A stretch of 64,000 bases of DNA from Chitinophaga sp. YR627 (GCF_900114995.1 NZ_FOUX01000005.1:682001-746000), one strand, 5' to 3'. Shown: positions 1 to 9,516, counted from the first letter of the stretch. Translations and numbers: made by a program. The notes: generated by a model not told the origin, from the sequence alone.

Positions 1-2929
1 TCACCCAATCTGAAGAGAGGCCCAGTTCGATACCTTTATTGCTCATCGCACCGTTATTGATAGTGAGTGACGCAGTACCTACTGTTGGATCGAGGTCTGT
101 TTTAACGATCAGATCAGAGCTGTATTTACGATAGAGGTCCAGACTACCATTCAGCAGACCGTGCAGCACAGCGAAATCAATACCAAAGTTGGTGGTAGCT
201 GTTTTCTCCCAGCGCAGTTTAGGGTTAGGCAAAGTGGAGATATCAATATATTGCAGCTCTGTAAAGAGGTTATCGCTTTTCAGTTTTGCGGTGATATACG
301 GAGAGGAAGACTGATCCACGTTACCATTCACACCGTAGGTCACACGCGCTTTCAGGAAGTCCAGCCAGGCAACATCTTTCAGGAATGCTTCATTGGTAGC
401 GTTCCAGCCGGCGCCAATTGACCACAGCGGGCGGTTACGGTATTTCGGGTCTGTACCAAAGAGGTCTGTCTGGTCTACTCTCGCACTACCTGACAGGTTA
501 TAACGACGGTCGAATGTATAGTTGACGTTAGCATAGTAGGATACAAAGCGATGACGTACTTCAGTTTTAGTCTTACCCGGCTGGTAACCCAGGCTGGTGT
601 AACCAAACAGGTAACTGTCTATGCCGGCGTCACCCAGACGGTACCAGTCAGTTTGTGAAGAAGTCAATGTCACCGGATCATAACCATATCTCAGGTCGCC
701 TACACTTACCGGCGTACGTGACTGTCTCATTTCAAAACCACCGATCGCTGATACGTCATGTTGTCTGCCGGATATGCTGAATGATTTATTGTAATCGAGT
801 TGTTGTCTGAAGGTAAAGTTATCAGAAGAACGGTTCAGCTGATAGAGACGGCCATTATAAGGGATCTCATGCGTGTAGATACCAGTTGTCGGGTTGTAAC
901 TGGTCATCGCATTGTACAGATACCTCATGCTGTAATCATTCTTATCAGAGAAACTCTCTGTTTCTTTTTTAGCCGTCTCGTATTGAAATTTCAGACCGTA
1001 TTTCAATCCATCGATCAGTTTTATACCGACATCCGCGAAGGTGCGCAGTCTCATTTCCTGGTCTTTTGTTCTGCTGTTTTCCAGTTCATCCAGCAGGTTG
1101 AAACGGAATGACTTAAACTGAGTATTGCCAGCCAGCTGATCGATCACGGTCCCGTTCACATTATCAGAAGAGCTGAATCCATCTTTGAAGGAGGTATAGT
1201 CAGCATATACACGGTTACCATTTTCATCCACAATACGTGCATAACGCGGTTGATTCAGGTAATCGGAATAAGTGCCTTCTGAAGTCATTGCTTTTGAATA
1301 GGCGCCGTTTGCACCGAAAGTAGCTGTCAGCCATGGACGTGGCGTAAAGGCGCTTTTCAGATAGACATTCAGATTTTCGTTTGTATTTGTTCTTACCAGT
1401 TCATTGTTTCCGTCGTAGTTGATGGAGAAGTAAGTATTACTCTTCTCAGATCCGCTGCTCAGGGCAATATTGAAACGCTTACGCGCTTCGTTACGCCAGA
1501 CATTATCGCTGAACTGTTGATAGTAATCATAGTTCTTTAGTTGCTCGATAGCCGCATCTCTTTCATGAGCGGTAATGGCCCCAATATTCTCCTTTCTGTA
1601 AAGGTTGTATAAGGGAGAGAAATATTTGATGGAGTTACCACCCACACTACCATATGAATTGAACAATTCTGTCGCGTTGGCAAAACGGCTTAATTCACTT
1701 GCGTAAATGTCCTTTTCATAGTCTACCATCTGGGCGCTGGTAGCGTAGTGCATTTTGCTCAGGTCCGGCTTTTCTGTGATAAAGTAATCAGCGTTAACGG
1801 TCAGGCTCACCTGTCCTCTTTTCCCTTTTTTTGTATTGATAACGATCACACCGTTGGCTGCTCTTGCGCCGTATATAGAAGCTGCGGCCGCATCTTTCAG
1901 TACGGTTACAGATTCAACGTCGTAAGGGTTGATCATATCCAGTGTCGTCTCTGTCAGTAATCCATCCAGTACAATAAGCGGATAGGTACCTACCGCAGTA
2001 GAGAAGGTACTGAGCCCTCTTACCATTGGTTCGCCCTGGTACAGGCTGAGACCTGGCACTTTTGCTTCAAGCGCAGCAGAAAGGTCGGTATTCAGTTGTG
2101 CGTTCAGTTCTTTGTTGCTGACGTTTGAGGTTGCTCCGGTAGACTGTTCTTTCACCAGCTCCTGATAACCCGTATTAGTGACAGCAATTTCTTCGAGTGA
2201 TTTCACGGCGAGTTTGAGGGTAATGGTCAATGCGAGACTTCCATCATCGCCCATCGTCGAATTGACGTTCTTCACCATGACCTTGTTACAGCACATCTGC
2301 AAAGGAACCATGACAGATTCGAAACCGACACTGGAAACGAGCAGGATAGCGTCAGCAGGGACGCCGCTCAGCTTAAAGTAACCTGATTCACTGCTGGTCG
2401 TGCCGAAAACTGAACCTTTCACTTTTACAGAGACACCCGGCAGGAGCTGTCCTTTGTCATCTTTAATGAAACCACTTACTACCGGCAGAATGACTTCCGC
2501 TTTCTCAACGGCAGCTTCACTGACTGCCGGGCGCGCAGGCATAGCGCGCCTGGTAATAAAGATGGTCTTATCTTCCAGGGAATAGCCCAGTGACCGTTCT
2601 GCCAGGACTCTGTCCAGGAAGGTGGTCAGCGGCATATTGCTGGCATGCACCGTTACAGGTGTGGTCTTCTTTACCAGGTCCGGATTGTAGAGTACTACGT
2701 AGCCGGTTTGCTGTTTAACAATGCTGAAGATCGTCGTAAGCGGAACATTGTTCCCGGAATAGTTGATGACCTGTGACCAGCCGCTGGCACTAACTTGCAT
2801 CAGAAATGCAAACATGAATAGAACATTCAGTTTCACTGTCTTCACTGTTTGTGGTGATAACCGGAAAGACTGCCGTCTGGCACTGGACATAGCATGCCCC
2901 TTCCGGTTACATAAAGCGTAAAAAAACAT
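1..2929 (-). CDS. SusC/RagA TonB-dependent receptor with STN signalling domain (3' end beyond window)
   Basis: Outer-membrane receptor that imports oligosaccharides with TonB energy and a SusD partner. Translating the complement gives a start at 2929 (MFFYALCNRKGHAMSSARR), a hydrophobic signal ending near SASGWSQ, and an STN domain (VINYSGNNVPLTTIFSIVKQ) that normally contacts a FecR protein. A carboxypeptidase-regulatory domain follows (GFIKDDKGQLLPGVSVKVKG), then a plug domain with LKDAAAASIYGARAANG, and barrel sequence to the window edge. An in-frame ATG at 2890 is an alternative start. The STN domain and the upstream sigma/FecR pair indicate a transducing receptor. About 975 residues are visible; family members are usually 1,000-1,200, so the SusD partner is probably just off the left edge. 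The substrate cannot be read from sequence. Confidence 0.93.
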   Translation of the reverse strand, partial: MFFYALCNRKGHAMSSARRQSFRLSPQTVKTVKLNVLFMFAFLMQVSASGWSQVINYSGNNVPLTTIFSIVKQQTGYVVLYNPDLVKKTTPVTVHASNMPLTTFLDRVLAERSLGYSLEDKTIFITRRAMPARPAVSEAAVEKAEVILPVVSGFIKDDKGQLLPGVSVKVKGSVFGTTSSESGYFKLSGVPADAILLVSSVGFESVMVPLQMCCNKVMVKNVNSTMGDDGSLALTITLKLAVKSLEEIAVTNTGYQELVKEQSTGATSNVSNKELNAQLNTDLSAALEAKVPGLSLYQGEPMVRGLSTFSTAVGTYPLIVLDGLLTETTLDMINPYDVESVTVLKDAAAASIYGARAANGVIVINTKKGKRGQVSLTVNADYFITEKPDLSKMHYATSAQMVDYEKDIYASELSRFANATELFNSYGSVGGNSIKYFSPLYNLYRKENIGAITAHERDAAIEQLKNYDYYQQFSDNVWRNEARKRFNIALSSGSEKSNTYFSINYDGNNELVRTNTNENLNVYLKSAFTPRPWLTATFGANGAYSKAMTSEGTYSDYLNQPRYARIVDENGNRVYADYTSFKDGFSSSDNVNGTVIDQLAGNTQFKSFRFNLLDELENSRTKDQEMRLRTFADVGIKLIDGLKYGLKFQYETAKKETESFSDKNDYSMRYLYNAMTSYNPTTGIYTHEIPYNGRLYQLNRSSDNFTFRQQLDYNKSFSISGRQHDVSAIGGFEMRQSRTPVSVGDLRYGYDPVTLTSSQTDWYRLGDAGIDSYLFGYTSLGYQPGKTKTEVRHRFVSYYANVNYTFDRRYNLSGSARVDQTDLFGTDPKYRNRPLWSIGAGWNATNEAFLKDVAWLDFLKARVTYGVNGNVDQSSSPYITAKLKSDNLFTELQYIDISTLPNPKLRWEKTATTNFGIDFAVLHGLLNGSLDLYRKYSSDLIVKTDLDPTVGTASLTINNGAMSNKGIELGLSSDWV

Positions 2930-3061
2930 ACTTTTGTAACGGTTTCTGGTTGATAATGACAAATAAGTGGTATCGGACCTACTTGCTGTTAAATTACTCG
3001 GACCTGAGACTTTGCCGGGAGTGCTGGAACACTTCCGGTTTTTTCTTTTAGTCCTTTGACA

Positions 3062-4237
3062 TTAAGGATAGATGATAATTTTTCGTCCCTCTATTTTAAA
3101 ATTGACCCCCATCGCAGCAAGTCCTTTGGTCACCTGCTGTAAGTTTAGATTTCTTTGCATTTCACCGGTAAAGGCAATATCCGGCACTTCTCCTTTATAA
3201 ATGATTTCCACATCGTACCATCTTGACAACTGGCGCATAACTTCGCGCAGATCAGCTCTGCCGTTGAAAACAAATAGTCCGTTCTTCCAGGAGGTAGCTT
3301 CCTCCAGGTCGGCATGTTTATCAACAGTGATGTGATCTGCGGTAACAGCTGCCTGCTGACCGGGTACCAGTGTTACATTGTTTGTGCTTGCGCTGACCTT
3401 TACAGCACCCTCAATTAAGGTAGTACGGATACTTTCTTCATCTTCATAAGCATTAATATTAAAATGTGTTCCAAGCACTTCTATGGTGCTTTTCTGGTTG
3501 ACCACAACCCTGAACGGTACTCTCTTTCCTTTGGCATCTGTTTTTTTAGCGATCTCGAAATAGCCTTCTCCGGAGAGATAAACAGTGCGTTCTTCCTGTG
3601 CAAAAGCAGCAGGAAATTTAATAGCTGAAGCGGCATTCAACCATACCTTACTACCATCGGGCAATGCCAGTGCAAATTGTCTTCCACGAGGCGTAGTAAG
3701 CGTATTTAATGCTGTATTATTATGTGGCTGTGCATCTGCATCGACGATCAGCTCTCCCCCTTTTTTGCTGATATTCTCTTCTGTATTTCCGATAACGCCA
3801 TCGGCCTGGTTATCCAGTACGACCTGTTTTCCGTTGGCAAGTGTGAGCACTGCCCCATCGTGTCCCGGCAGTATTTCTGCCACAGCGACCTGTTGTGTCG
3901 GTACCCCCTGTTGTTCACCCGTAAAGAAGTAAATACTACCTGCCACTACCAATGCCAGTACAGCAGCGGCTGCGCCATATACATAGCGGCGGACAGGCAT
4001 TTGTCTGGTACGCGATGATACGATCGAACCAAATACGGTATCCAGTCGTTCGTCACTGATGTGCGTAGCTTCAGGTGCTGTACCCGCCAGTTCTTCCAGT
4101 TGCGCCACTATCAGCTCCCTATCATCTCCCTGCAGGAGAAATGATCTCAGTTCGCTGGACTCTGCAACAGTTGCCGTGCCTGCATAGTATTGATTGATAA
4201 GATATTTGATCCGCTCTTCGCGTGTATCTTCTGCCAT
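3062..4237 (-). CDS. FecR-family anti-sigma factor
   Basis: Inner-membrane anti-sigma factor that relays receptor occupancy from the STN domain of the outer-membrane receptor to the ECF sigma factor. The 391-residue protein has a cytoplasmic N-terminal part (about 1-80), one membrane segment near 84-106 (VYGAAAAVLALVVAGSIYFF), a periplasmic FecR domain with TTPRGRQFALALPDGSKVWL near residue 180, and a C-terminal DUF4974-type domain (FNGRADLREVMRQLSRWYDV). It lies between the sigma gene and the STN receptor, all on the minus strand, which is the standard order in Bacteroidota. The gap to the receptor start is about 130 bp, so a separate promoter there is possible. Confidence 0.95.
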   Translation of the reverse strand: MAEDTREERIKYLINQYYAGTATVAESSELRSFLLQGDDRELIVAQLEELAGTAPEATHISDERLDTVFGSIVSSRTRQMPVRRYVYGAAAAVLALVVAGSIYFFTGEQQGVPTQQVAVAEILPGHDGAVLTLANGKQVVLDNQADGVIGNTEENISKKGGELIVDADAQPHNNTALNTLTTPRGRQFALALPDGSKVWLNAASAIKFPAAFAQEERTVYLSGEGYFEIAKKTDAKGKRVPFRVVVNQKSTIEVLGTHFNINAYEDEESIRTTLIEGAVKVSASTNNVTLVPGQQAAVTADHITVDKHADLEEATSWKNGLFVFNGRADLREVMRQLSRWYDVEIIYKGEVPDIAFTGEMQRNLNLQQVTKGLAAMGVNFKIEGRKIIIYP

Positions 4238-4327
4238 ATTTCGGTTGTGGTTGAAAGGAGGTAAAGGTCCCCTTTACATTTAATAACGTTTGAAGAAAGA
4301 CGAGGGACTATCCGGTTGGAAAAAAAC

Positions 4328-4894
4328 TTAAAAAAAGAGTCGGGTGGCATCGTTCATGAACTGACGAACGGCCTTCAAAGCAGTAACCAGCTGGTTTTTG
4401 ACGGTATTTTCGGAGATATTGAGGTACTGGGAAATTTCCTGGTGACTGAGCCCTTTTAATCTTGATAACTGGAAAATAGTACGGCGCTGTGGAGGTAAGC
4501 GGTCGATGGCCTCGTGTAAAAGATGGTTACTTTGGACACCCTCTATATAGTCGGATACATTATTAGCGGAAGGTTCACCCGGAGAGGATGACAACAGATT
4601 AAAATATTTTGCTTCATGAGCGGCTTTCCTCATATAATCAAAGGACAGATTAGCTGCAACACGAAAAAGCCAGGGGGCGGAATATCCTTTTTCTCCAAGA
4701 GCAGCCCGGTTTTCCCACAAACGGGCAAACGTCTCCTGCACAATTTCTTCTGTGACAGGGTCGGACTTTACAGTCTTGAGCACGAAACCATATAATTGCC
4801 TGTAATAGTGGTAATAAACCTTACGGAATGCAATCTCATTTCCTTCCCCAATCTGCCTGAATAATAAAATTTCATTATCTAATGGAGGAACCAT
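4328..4894 (-). CDS. ECF RNA polymerase sigma-70 factor
   Basis: Alternative sigma factor of the extracytoplasmic-function class, expected to direct transcription of the adjacent receptor locus once released from FecR. The 188-residue length is typical. Region 2 is seen in FRKVYYHYYRQLYGFVLKT and EEIVQETFARLWENRAAL, with FRVAANLSFDYMRKA after it. Region 4 is LPPQRRTIFQLSRLKGLSHQ followed by EISQYLNISENTVKNQL. About 90 bp separate it from the FecR gene downstream. It is divergent from the GH130-like gene across a 98-bp spacer, so the two may share control. Confidence 0.95.
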   Translation of the reverse strand: MVPPLDNEILLFRQIGEGNEIAFRKVYYHYYRQLYGFVLKTVKSDPVTEEIVQETFARLWENRAALGEKGYSAPWLFRVAANLSFDYMRKAAHEAKYFNLLSSSPGEPSANNVSDYIEGVQSNHLLHEAIDRLPPQRRTIFQLSRLKGLSHQEISQYLNISENTVKNQLVTALKAVRQFMNDATRLFF

Positions 4895-4992
4895 GACTGC
4901 ATAAAAGTAATTGTTTTCATGGGAAAATTATAGCACTGCCTTCCGCAGGAAATGTTGTATTATACCAGTCATATTCTACAAATCCTCGTTAT

Positions 4993-6120
4993 ATGCAAAA
5001 ATCAGGTCTCTTATTTACCATGCTCCTATCAGGCGCCCTTTGCAGCTATGGGCAGCAGTCCATCAACAAATACCCGGACTGGGCGATAGGTCCCTTTGTC
5101 AGACCCGCAGGTGTCAACCCGATCATCTCACCCGATTCTACGACCCATTTTTACGATCCTATGCAGAAAAAACTACTGGACTGGGAAAGCAATGACACCT
5201 TCAATCCGGCCGCTGCCGTAAAGGATAACAAAGTCTATGTCATGTACAGGGCGGAAGACAAATCCGGTGTAGGAATAGGCGCCCGTACCTCTCGTATCGG
5301 ACTGGCAGAAAGCGCCAATGGGATCACCATGAGGCGTACCGGTAAACCGGTATTATTCCCCGACACGGACGATCAGCAGGCATTTGAATGGACAGGCGGT
5401 TGTGAGGATCCACGGGTAGCAGTGACCGAAGATGGCACTTATCTGATGTTATACACACAATGGAACAAGAAAGTACCACGCCTGGGCGCTGCTACTTCTA
5501 AAGACCTGATACACTGGAAAAAGCATGGTCCTATCTTCCAGGATGCCTACAATGGTCAATTCCATGATATTGCTTCCAAGTCAGCTTCTGTACTGACCAC
5601 ACTCAAAAACGGCCAGTTGCGGATCACAAAATACAAGGGGAAATACTGGATGTACTGGGGAGAGAACCACGTGTATGCTGCTACCTCCGATAATCTTGTC
5701 GACTGGACACCATTGGTGGACGCCAATGGCGCATTACAGGAACTGGCCTCTCCACGAAAAGGATATTTTGATAGTCACCTGACGGAATGCGGTCCTCCGG
5801 CTATACTGACCAGCAAGGGCATTGTACTCCTCTATAATGGTAAGAACCGCTCCGGCGCAGATGGTGATCTTAATTATACGGCTAACTCGTATTGCGCAGG
5901 GCAAATGTTGTTTAGTGCAGCTGATCCCTCCAAACTGATCAGCAGACTGGATAAGCCATTTATGGTGCCAACCGAGTCATTTGAGAAGAGCGGACAGTAT
6001 CCGGCGGGGACGGTGTTTATTGAGGGCCTGGTATATTATAAGGGACAATATTTCCTGTATTACGGCTGTGCTGATTCAAGAGTAGCGGTAGCGGTATATC
6101 AACCGGATACTAAACATTAA
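4993..6120 (+). CDS. Secreted GH130-like mannoside phosphorylase/hydrolase
   Basis: A 375-residue five-bladed beta-propeller enzyme resembling GH130, whose members cleave beta-mannosidic bonds by phosphorolysis or hydrolysis. An N-terminal signal peptide (MQKSGLLFTMLLSGALCSYG) predicts export. The GH130-type motif GCEDPRVAV (E138, D139, R141) is present, as are TECGPPAI, LLYNGKN and a C-terminal FLYYGCADSRVAVAVY. A periplasmic location favours hydrolysis, because phosphorylases are usually cytoplasmic, but this is inference. It is divergent from the sigma gene and convergent with the GH43 gene, with a bidirectional terminator between them. A GH43/GH32-like activity is a less likely alternative. 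Confidence 0.8.
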   Translation: MQKSGLLFTMLLSGALCSYGQQSINKYPDWAIGPFVRPAGVNPIISPDSTTHFYDPMQKKLLDWESNDTFNPAAAVKDNKVYVMYRAEDKSGVGIGARTSRIGLAESANGITMRRTGKPVLFPDTDDQQAFEWTGGCEDPRVAVTEDGTYLMLYTQWNKKVPRLGAATSKDLIHWKKHGPIFQDAYNGQFHDIASKSASVLTTLKNGQLRITKYKGKYWMYWGENHVYAATSDNLVDWTPLVDANGALQELASPRKGYFDSHLTECGPPAILTSKGIVLLYNGKNRSGADGDLNYTANSYCAGQMLFSAADPSKLISRLDKPFMVPTESFEKSGQYPAGTVFIEGLVYYKGQYFLYYGCADSRVAVAVYQPDTKH

Positions 6121-6140
6121 TCTGTTATTTGACAATAATA

Positions 6141-6172
6141 AAAAAGCTGCGAAGATCATTCGCAGCTTTTTT
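6141..6172. terminator. Bidirectional terminator
   Basis: The stem AAAAAGCTGCGA/TCGCAGCTTTTT encloses a short loop and carries A and T runs on both sides. It lies between convergent genes (GH130-like and GH43) and can serve both. Confidence 0.85.
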
Positions 6173-6178
6173 GTTTAT

Positions 6179-7702
6179 CTAAGGTATAATCTGCCACAAC
6201 TCTGCGTCATACTGGTTCTCGTACCATTGCTGTAGTTTCGTTCCAGGCGTCTGATTACTGTTGGGCACATCAATTGCGAGCAGGCTTCTGCGATTGATCA
6301 GTTTGAAATAACCATTGCCCATATCCTGTACCCGCCAGTGCTGCGCGATGTTGCCATTGTCTGTCCACTGAATAAGGATATTGCCTGCACTTGTAGAACC
6401 ACCAGCATTATCAAGGTTTAAGCCTGAAGCCACATTGGTGATCTTATAATAGCCATTCCCCAGGCTGGTAAATGTCCACTTCTGTGCGTTTGTATTGTTG
6501 TCTGTCCATTGTTGTATTTGCAATCCGGCAGTATTAGCAGCGTTGGGTACATCGATGCATTGTGAGGTGACTTTGGATTTGATCCTGTATGTACCATTCG
6601 CGACAGGCATGGCATATTCAGGGCCAATTGAAGGAGAAGGTATCGGAATTCCTTTTTCAATCGGATATCCGAAGAAAGGAATATCTCCATCCCAGGAGAA
6701 CTGCTGTGCCATCACTCTTCTGTCCCAACCAGCGCCATCATAGTTGGCAGCATGGTAAACGATCCAGGACTGTATACCATCAGGTGATTTAACAAATGAA
6801 GCGTGACCCGGGCCAAATACGTTCCCGAATCTTGAGAAGGCGGCAGAAGATGGTTTATTCCAGGAGGACTTGGACATCAGGTTGCCGTTTGTACAGGTAA
6901 GGCGGCCCAGGCAATAATCGTTGGTCCAGCTACCACTTGCGGAGTAGATAATATTCACCGTACTGCCGCTGATCAATGGTGTAGGACCTTCATTGACAGT
7001 TGGTGAACCGACCTGCTCCCAACCATAGTCAGGTCTTGAGATCTCTACCCTCTCGCCTGAAATTGTATAAGGATTACTCATTCTGGCGATGTAGATGTAC
7101 TGGGAGACATTAGAGGTACCTTCCCAGCCAGACCAGACAAAGTATTGCTGGCCGTTAAAATCGAAAGGAGAACCGTCTATTGCCCAGCGATCGGTAGTAG
7201 GGGTCAATTTCGCTTTGTACGCATAACTGCCGTTTAAAGGGTCATTAGCATCAGTACCACCTTCCAGTACGTGCATACGGTGGTTAGCATTGTCGCCATT
7301 GTCAGCAGCGAAATAAACATACCATCTTCCGCTGCGGTAATGAAGCTCAGGCGCCCATAGATTAGAGGAATAAAACGTCCCTCCGGGAGGCGTAAAGATG
7401 TAGCTTTTAGTCTGCTGTAATAAGTTCTGCAGGGTAGCAGATTTCGTAATCCACAAGCGACCGCCGTCAGAGCCGCAATAGTAATAATAACCACCTACAC
7501 GGATGACCCATGGATCATAATAGCTGCCGTTGTCACTGGAGGGTAGTGCATTAGTAAAAATGGGAGATGCGGCGAGGGCGGTCACTCCTTTGAAAGCTGC
7601 AGCACCATTCAGTGGGTCTTGTTTGTCTGCTGCTTTTTTACAACCCAGACCTGGTAATAACAGCATAAACGCGGAAAGGCATAACAAATGAAGTTTTTTC
7701 AT
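6179..7702 (-). CDS. GH43 arabinosidase-like enzyme with C-terminal ricin-type lectin (CBM13)
   Basis: Exported glycoside hydrolase of 507 residues. The N-terminus is a signal peptide with a lipobox-like end (LLPGLGCKK), so it may be a surface or periplasmic lipoprotein. The catalytic five-bladed propeller (about 45-365) shows the three expected GH43 acids in YYDPWVIRVGG, WAIDGSPFDF and VNEGPTPLISG. The C-terminal 135 residues are a beta-trefoil lectin with three QxW-like repeats (AQKWTF, AQHWRV, AELWQI), probably for carbohydrate binding. GH43 members most often act on arabinofuranosides or xylosides; the exact target is not readable. A perfect hairpin lies about 70 bp upstream of its start. 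Confidence 0.9.
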   Translation of the reverse strand: MKKLHLLCLSAFMLLLPGLGCKKAADKQDPLNGAAAFKGVTALAASPIFTNALPSSDNGSYYDPWVIRVGGYYYYCGSDGGRLWITKSATLQNLLQQTKSYIFTPPGGTFYSSNLWAPELHYRSGRWYVYFAADNGDNANHRMHVLEGGTDANDPLNGSYAYKAKLTPTTDRWAIDGSPFDFNGQQYFVWSGWEGTSNVSQYIYIARMSNPYTISGERVEISRPDYGWEQVGSPTVNEGPTPLISGSTVNIIYSASGSWTNDYCLGRLTCTNGNLMSKSSWNKPSSAAFSRFGNVFGPGHASFVKSPDGIQSWIVYHAANYDGAGWDRRVMAQQFSWDGDIPFFGYPIEKGIPIPSPSIGPEYAMPVANGTYRIKSKVTSQCIDVPNAANTAGLQIQQWTDNNTNAQKWTFTSLGNGYYKITNVASGLNLDNAGGSTSAGNILIQWTDNGNIAQHWRVQDMGNGYFKLINRRSLLAIDVPNSNQTPGTKLQQWYENQYDAELWQIIP

Positions 7703-7769
7703 CTTCGCTAATTTGAGGGTTTATATATGGTTGTTAAAAAATAACGTGGAAACGGACACTAAATGCACG

Positions 7770-7791
7770 TCAGCAGGGATCTTCCTGCTGA
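7770..7791. promoter_or_regulatory. Perfect hairpin in the GH43 upstream region
   Basis: TCAGCAGG-GATCTT-CCTGCTGA forms a perfect 8-bp stem with a 6-nt loop. It has no T tract, so it does not look like a terminator. It may be an operator or a leader structure of the minus-strand GH43 gene. Confidence 0.45.
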
Positions 7792-7917
7792 TAACGGGTC
7801 TTGTTTGTAAGGAGAGCGGAAATGTGTGACGGTAATACGTGTGAAAATAACAGCAATTTCTGACATTTTATGTTTATCGATGAAGAATGTCAATCTTTGG
7901 TCAGCAATAGCTATAAC

Positions 7918-7933
7918 ATGAACAAATGTTCAT
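7918..7933. promoter_or_regulatory. Palindromic operator candidate
   Basis: ATGAACAAATGTTCAT has 7-bp arms around AA and ends about 60 bp before the GTG start of the ADP-ribosylglycohydrolase gene. It is the size of a dimeric-repressor site. The binding protein is unknown. Confidence 0.4.
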
Positions 7934-7993
7934 ATTAAAATTATCATGTATTATGCGTTGCCTTTACTAAATTGACCTCACTAAACTGATAAG

Positions 7994-8941
7994 GTGCAGA
8001 CTACTGACGATCCATCTATCCTGTCCATCGGTGACAGATTTGAAGCCTGTATTATCGGCGGCGCCATAGGCGATGCATGGGGTAGCAGCTATGAAAATTA
8101 CGTATCTCCGATACAGCCAAAAACATTCTATCTCCATCCTGTTAAAGAGCCGGTCCGTATATGGTCGCTGACAGACGATACCCAGCTGACGCTGGCTTCC
8201 TGTGAAGCACTGGCAGAAAACCCACATTGCCGTCCGGATGCCTTATCTACCTATTTTGTAAAATACTATCATCAGCAACGACTTAGCGGTATTGGCGCCA
8301 GCACGCTAAAAGCCATACGAGAGCTTGAAGCAGGCGGTCATTGGAGTCAGGTAGGCCGAAGTGGCGATTATGCTGCCGGTAATGGAGCTGCTATGCGAAT
8401 AGCGCCTTTTGCTTTCTTTGAAAATTACACAAGGGATGATATCAGGGAGATCAGCAGGATCACACACAGAAATGATGAAGCCTATGCCGGAGCACTCGCA
8501 GTCGTATTAGCGATCAGAGCGATACTAAACGGCAGCTGGACAGGTACTCAAAATCTACTGGATATTATCATACAGCAGTTACCCGATACTAACGTCCGGG
8601 ACAGGATGATTCAAATCGATCAATATAGTGGAAATCTTACTATACAGGACATTGCCCGGCTGGGCGTGAATGGATATGTTGTGAACTCAGTGCCCTTTGC
8701 CATCTTCGCAGCGTCCCACTCAATGGAGATCGGGATAAATAGCATGTTTACGGCAATCATCAATGCAGGTGGAGATACTGATACCAATGCAGCTATTGCG
8801 GGTCAGATAGCAGGGGCTTTAGTCGGGTTAAACGGTATTCCTTCGGTTCTGAGAAAACAGTTGCAGGCTTTACCTGAATATGAATGGATGCGGGGAATCA
8901 TCAATAGTACCCGTCTTCAATTAAGAAACCGGACCTTATAA
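7994..8941 (+). CDS. ADP-ribosylglycohydrolase family protein
   Basis: Predicted cytoplasmic enzyme of 315 residues that removes ADP-ribose from protein or small-molecule acceptors using two metal ions (DraG/ARH fold). It shows the opening motif GGAIGDAWGSSYE, the metal-binding TDDT (D61, D62) and the C-terminal INAGGDTDTNAAIAGQIAG (D261, D263). The start is GTG; an in-frame TAA lies just upstream, and the sequence before RFEACIIGGAIGD has family-typical length. No signal peptide is present. No ADP-ribosyltransferase lies nearby, so its partner is unknown. Substrate class within the family cannot be assigned. Confidence 0.9.
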   Translation: MQTTDDPSILSIGDRFEACIIGGAIGDAWGSSYENYVSPIQPKTFYLHPVKEPVRIWSLTDDTQLTLASCEALAENPHCRPDALSTYFVKYYHQQRLSGIGASTLKAIRELEAGGHWSQVGRSGDYAAGNGAAMRIAPFAFFENYTRDDIREISRITHRNDEAYAGALAVVLAIRAILNGSWTGTQNLLDIIIQQLPDTNVRDRMIQIDQYSGNLTIQDIARLGVNGYVVNSVPFAIFAASHSMEIGINSMFTAIINAGGDTDTNAAIAGQIAGALVGLNGIPSVLRKQLQALPEYEWMRGIINSTRLQLRNRTL

Positions 8942-8961
8942 GCCCGGTTTCTTACTTTCCC

Positions 8962-9516
8962 CTATGGATTTACTAACTCATCATACGGCAGATTAAAACT
9001 GCCATCTTTCACTTCTATCGCCGCACCGGCGTAATTTCTGATTGTGCCCCCGAAAGTACCCCTGATACCTTTATCACTTATTGATTCAATATTTAAAATA
9101 AAATTATCGCCGTCCTGTAAAGTATTGTACAACAATGTGCCATTATTCGTTTGTATAGCATAACGGGAGATCATCTCCTTTTCTAAAGCGCTTTCATACT
9201 TACCCACTCCAATATTTCCTCCTACTCTCCACAGTTCAATGTCATATGATGGTGGCAACTGACTCCCATCTGTCGGAAATTTCGCTTCATAACCACCCAG
9301 TACGATATGTTCCCAGCGGCCATCATTACCACCGCCCTGAAACTTTGCAGTATGTGTGAAATCAAACGCCTTTCCATTGAAAGTGGCTTTGAAATAATAG
9401 TCGTTGCTTTTACCTGGTCCTCCATCATCATCTTTAGAACACGCAGAAAAAGAAACGAGGGCAACAAATACACCTACGAGCACCCCAAACAGGTCCGTAA
9501 TTTTTCTAAAAGACAT
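8962..9516 (-). CDS. Small putative lipoprotein
   Basis: A 184-residue protein with an N-terminal hydrophobic stretch ending in a lipobox (VALVSFSACSKDDDG), so it is predicted to be lipid-anchored outside the cytoplasm. The mature part (KATFNGKAFDFTHTAKFQ, later GIRGTFGGTIRNYAG) looks like the small beta-rich lipoproteins common in Bacteroidota. I recognise no enzyme motif. It converges on the ADP-ribosylglycohydrolase gene with a 20-bp gap. Confidence 0.75.
   Translation of the reverse strand: MSFRKITDLFGVLVGVFVALVSFSACSKDDDGGPGKSNDYYFKATFNGKAFDFTHTAKFQGGGNDGRWEHIVLGGYEAKFPTDGSQLPPSYDIELWRVGGNIGVGKYESALEKEMISRYAIQTNNGTLLYNTLQDGDNFILNIESISDKGIRGTFGGTIRNYAGAAIEVKDGSFNLPYDELVNP

Larger units (their letters stand above)
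7703..7993. other. Divergent intergenic region between GH43 and ADP-ribosylglycohydrolase genes
   Basis: No ORF is credible here. It contains a perfect 8-bp-stem hairpin (7770-7791) and a 7-bp-arm palindrome (7918-7933), listed separately. The rest is A/T-rich toward the right-hand gene. Confidence 0.7.
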
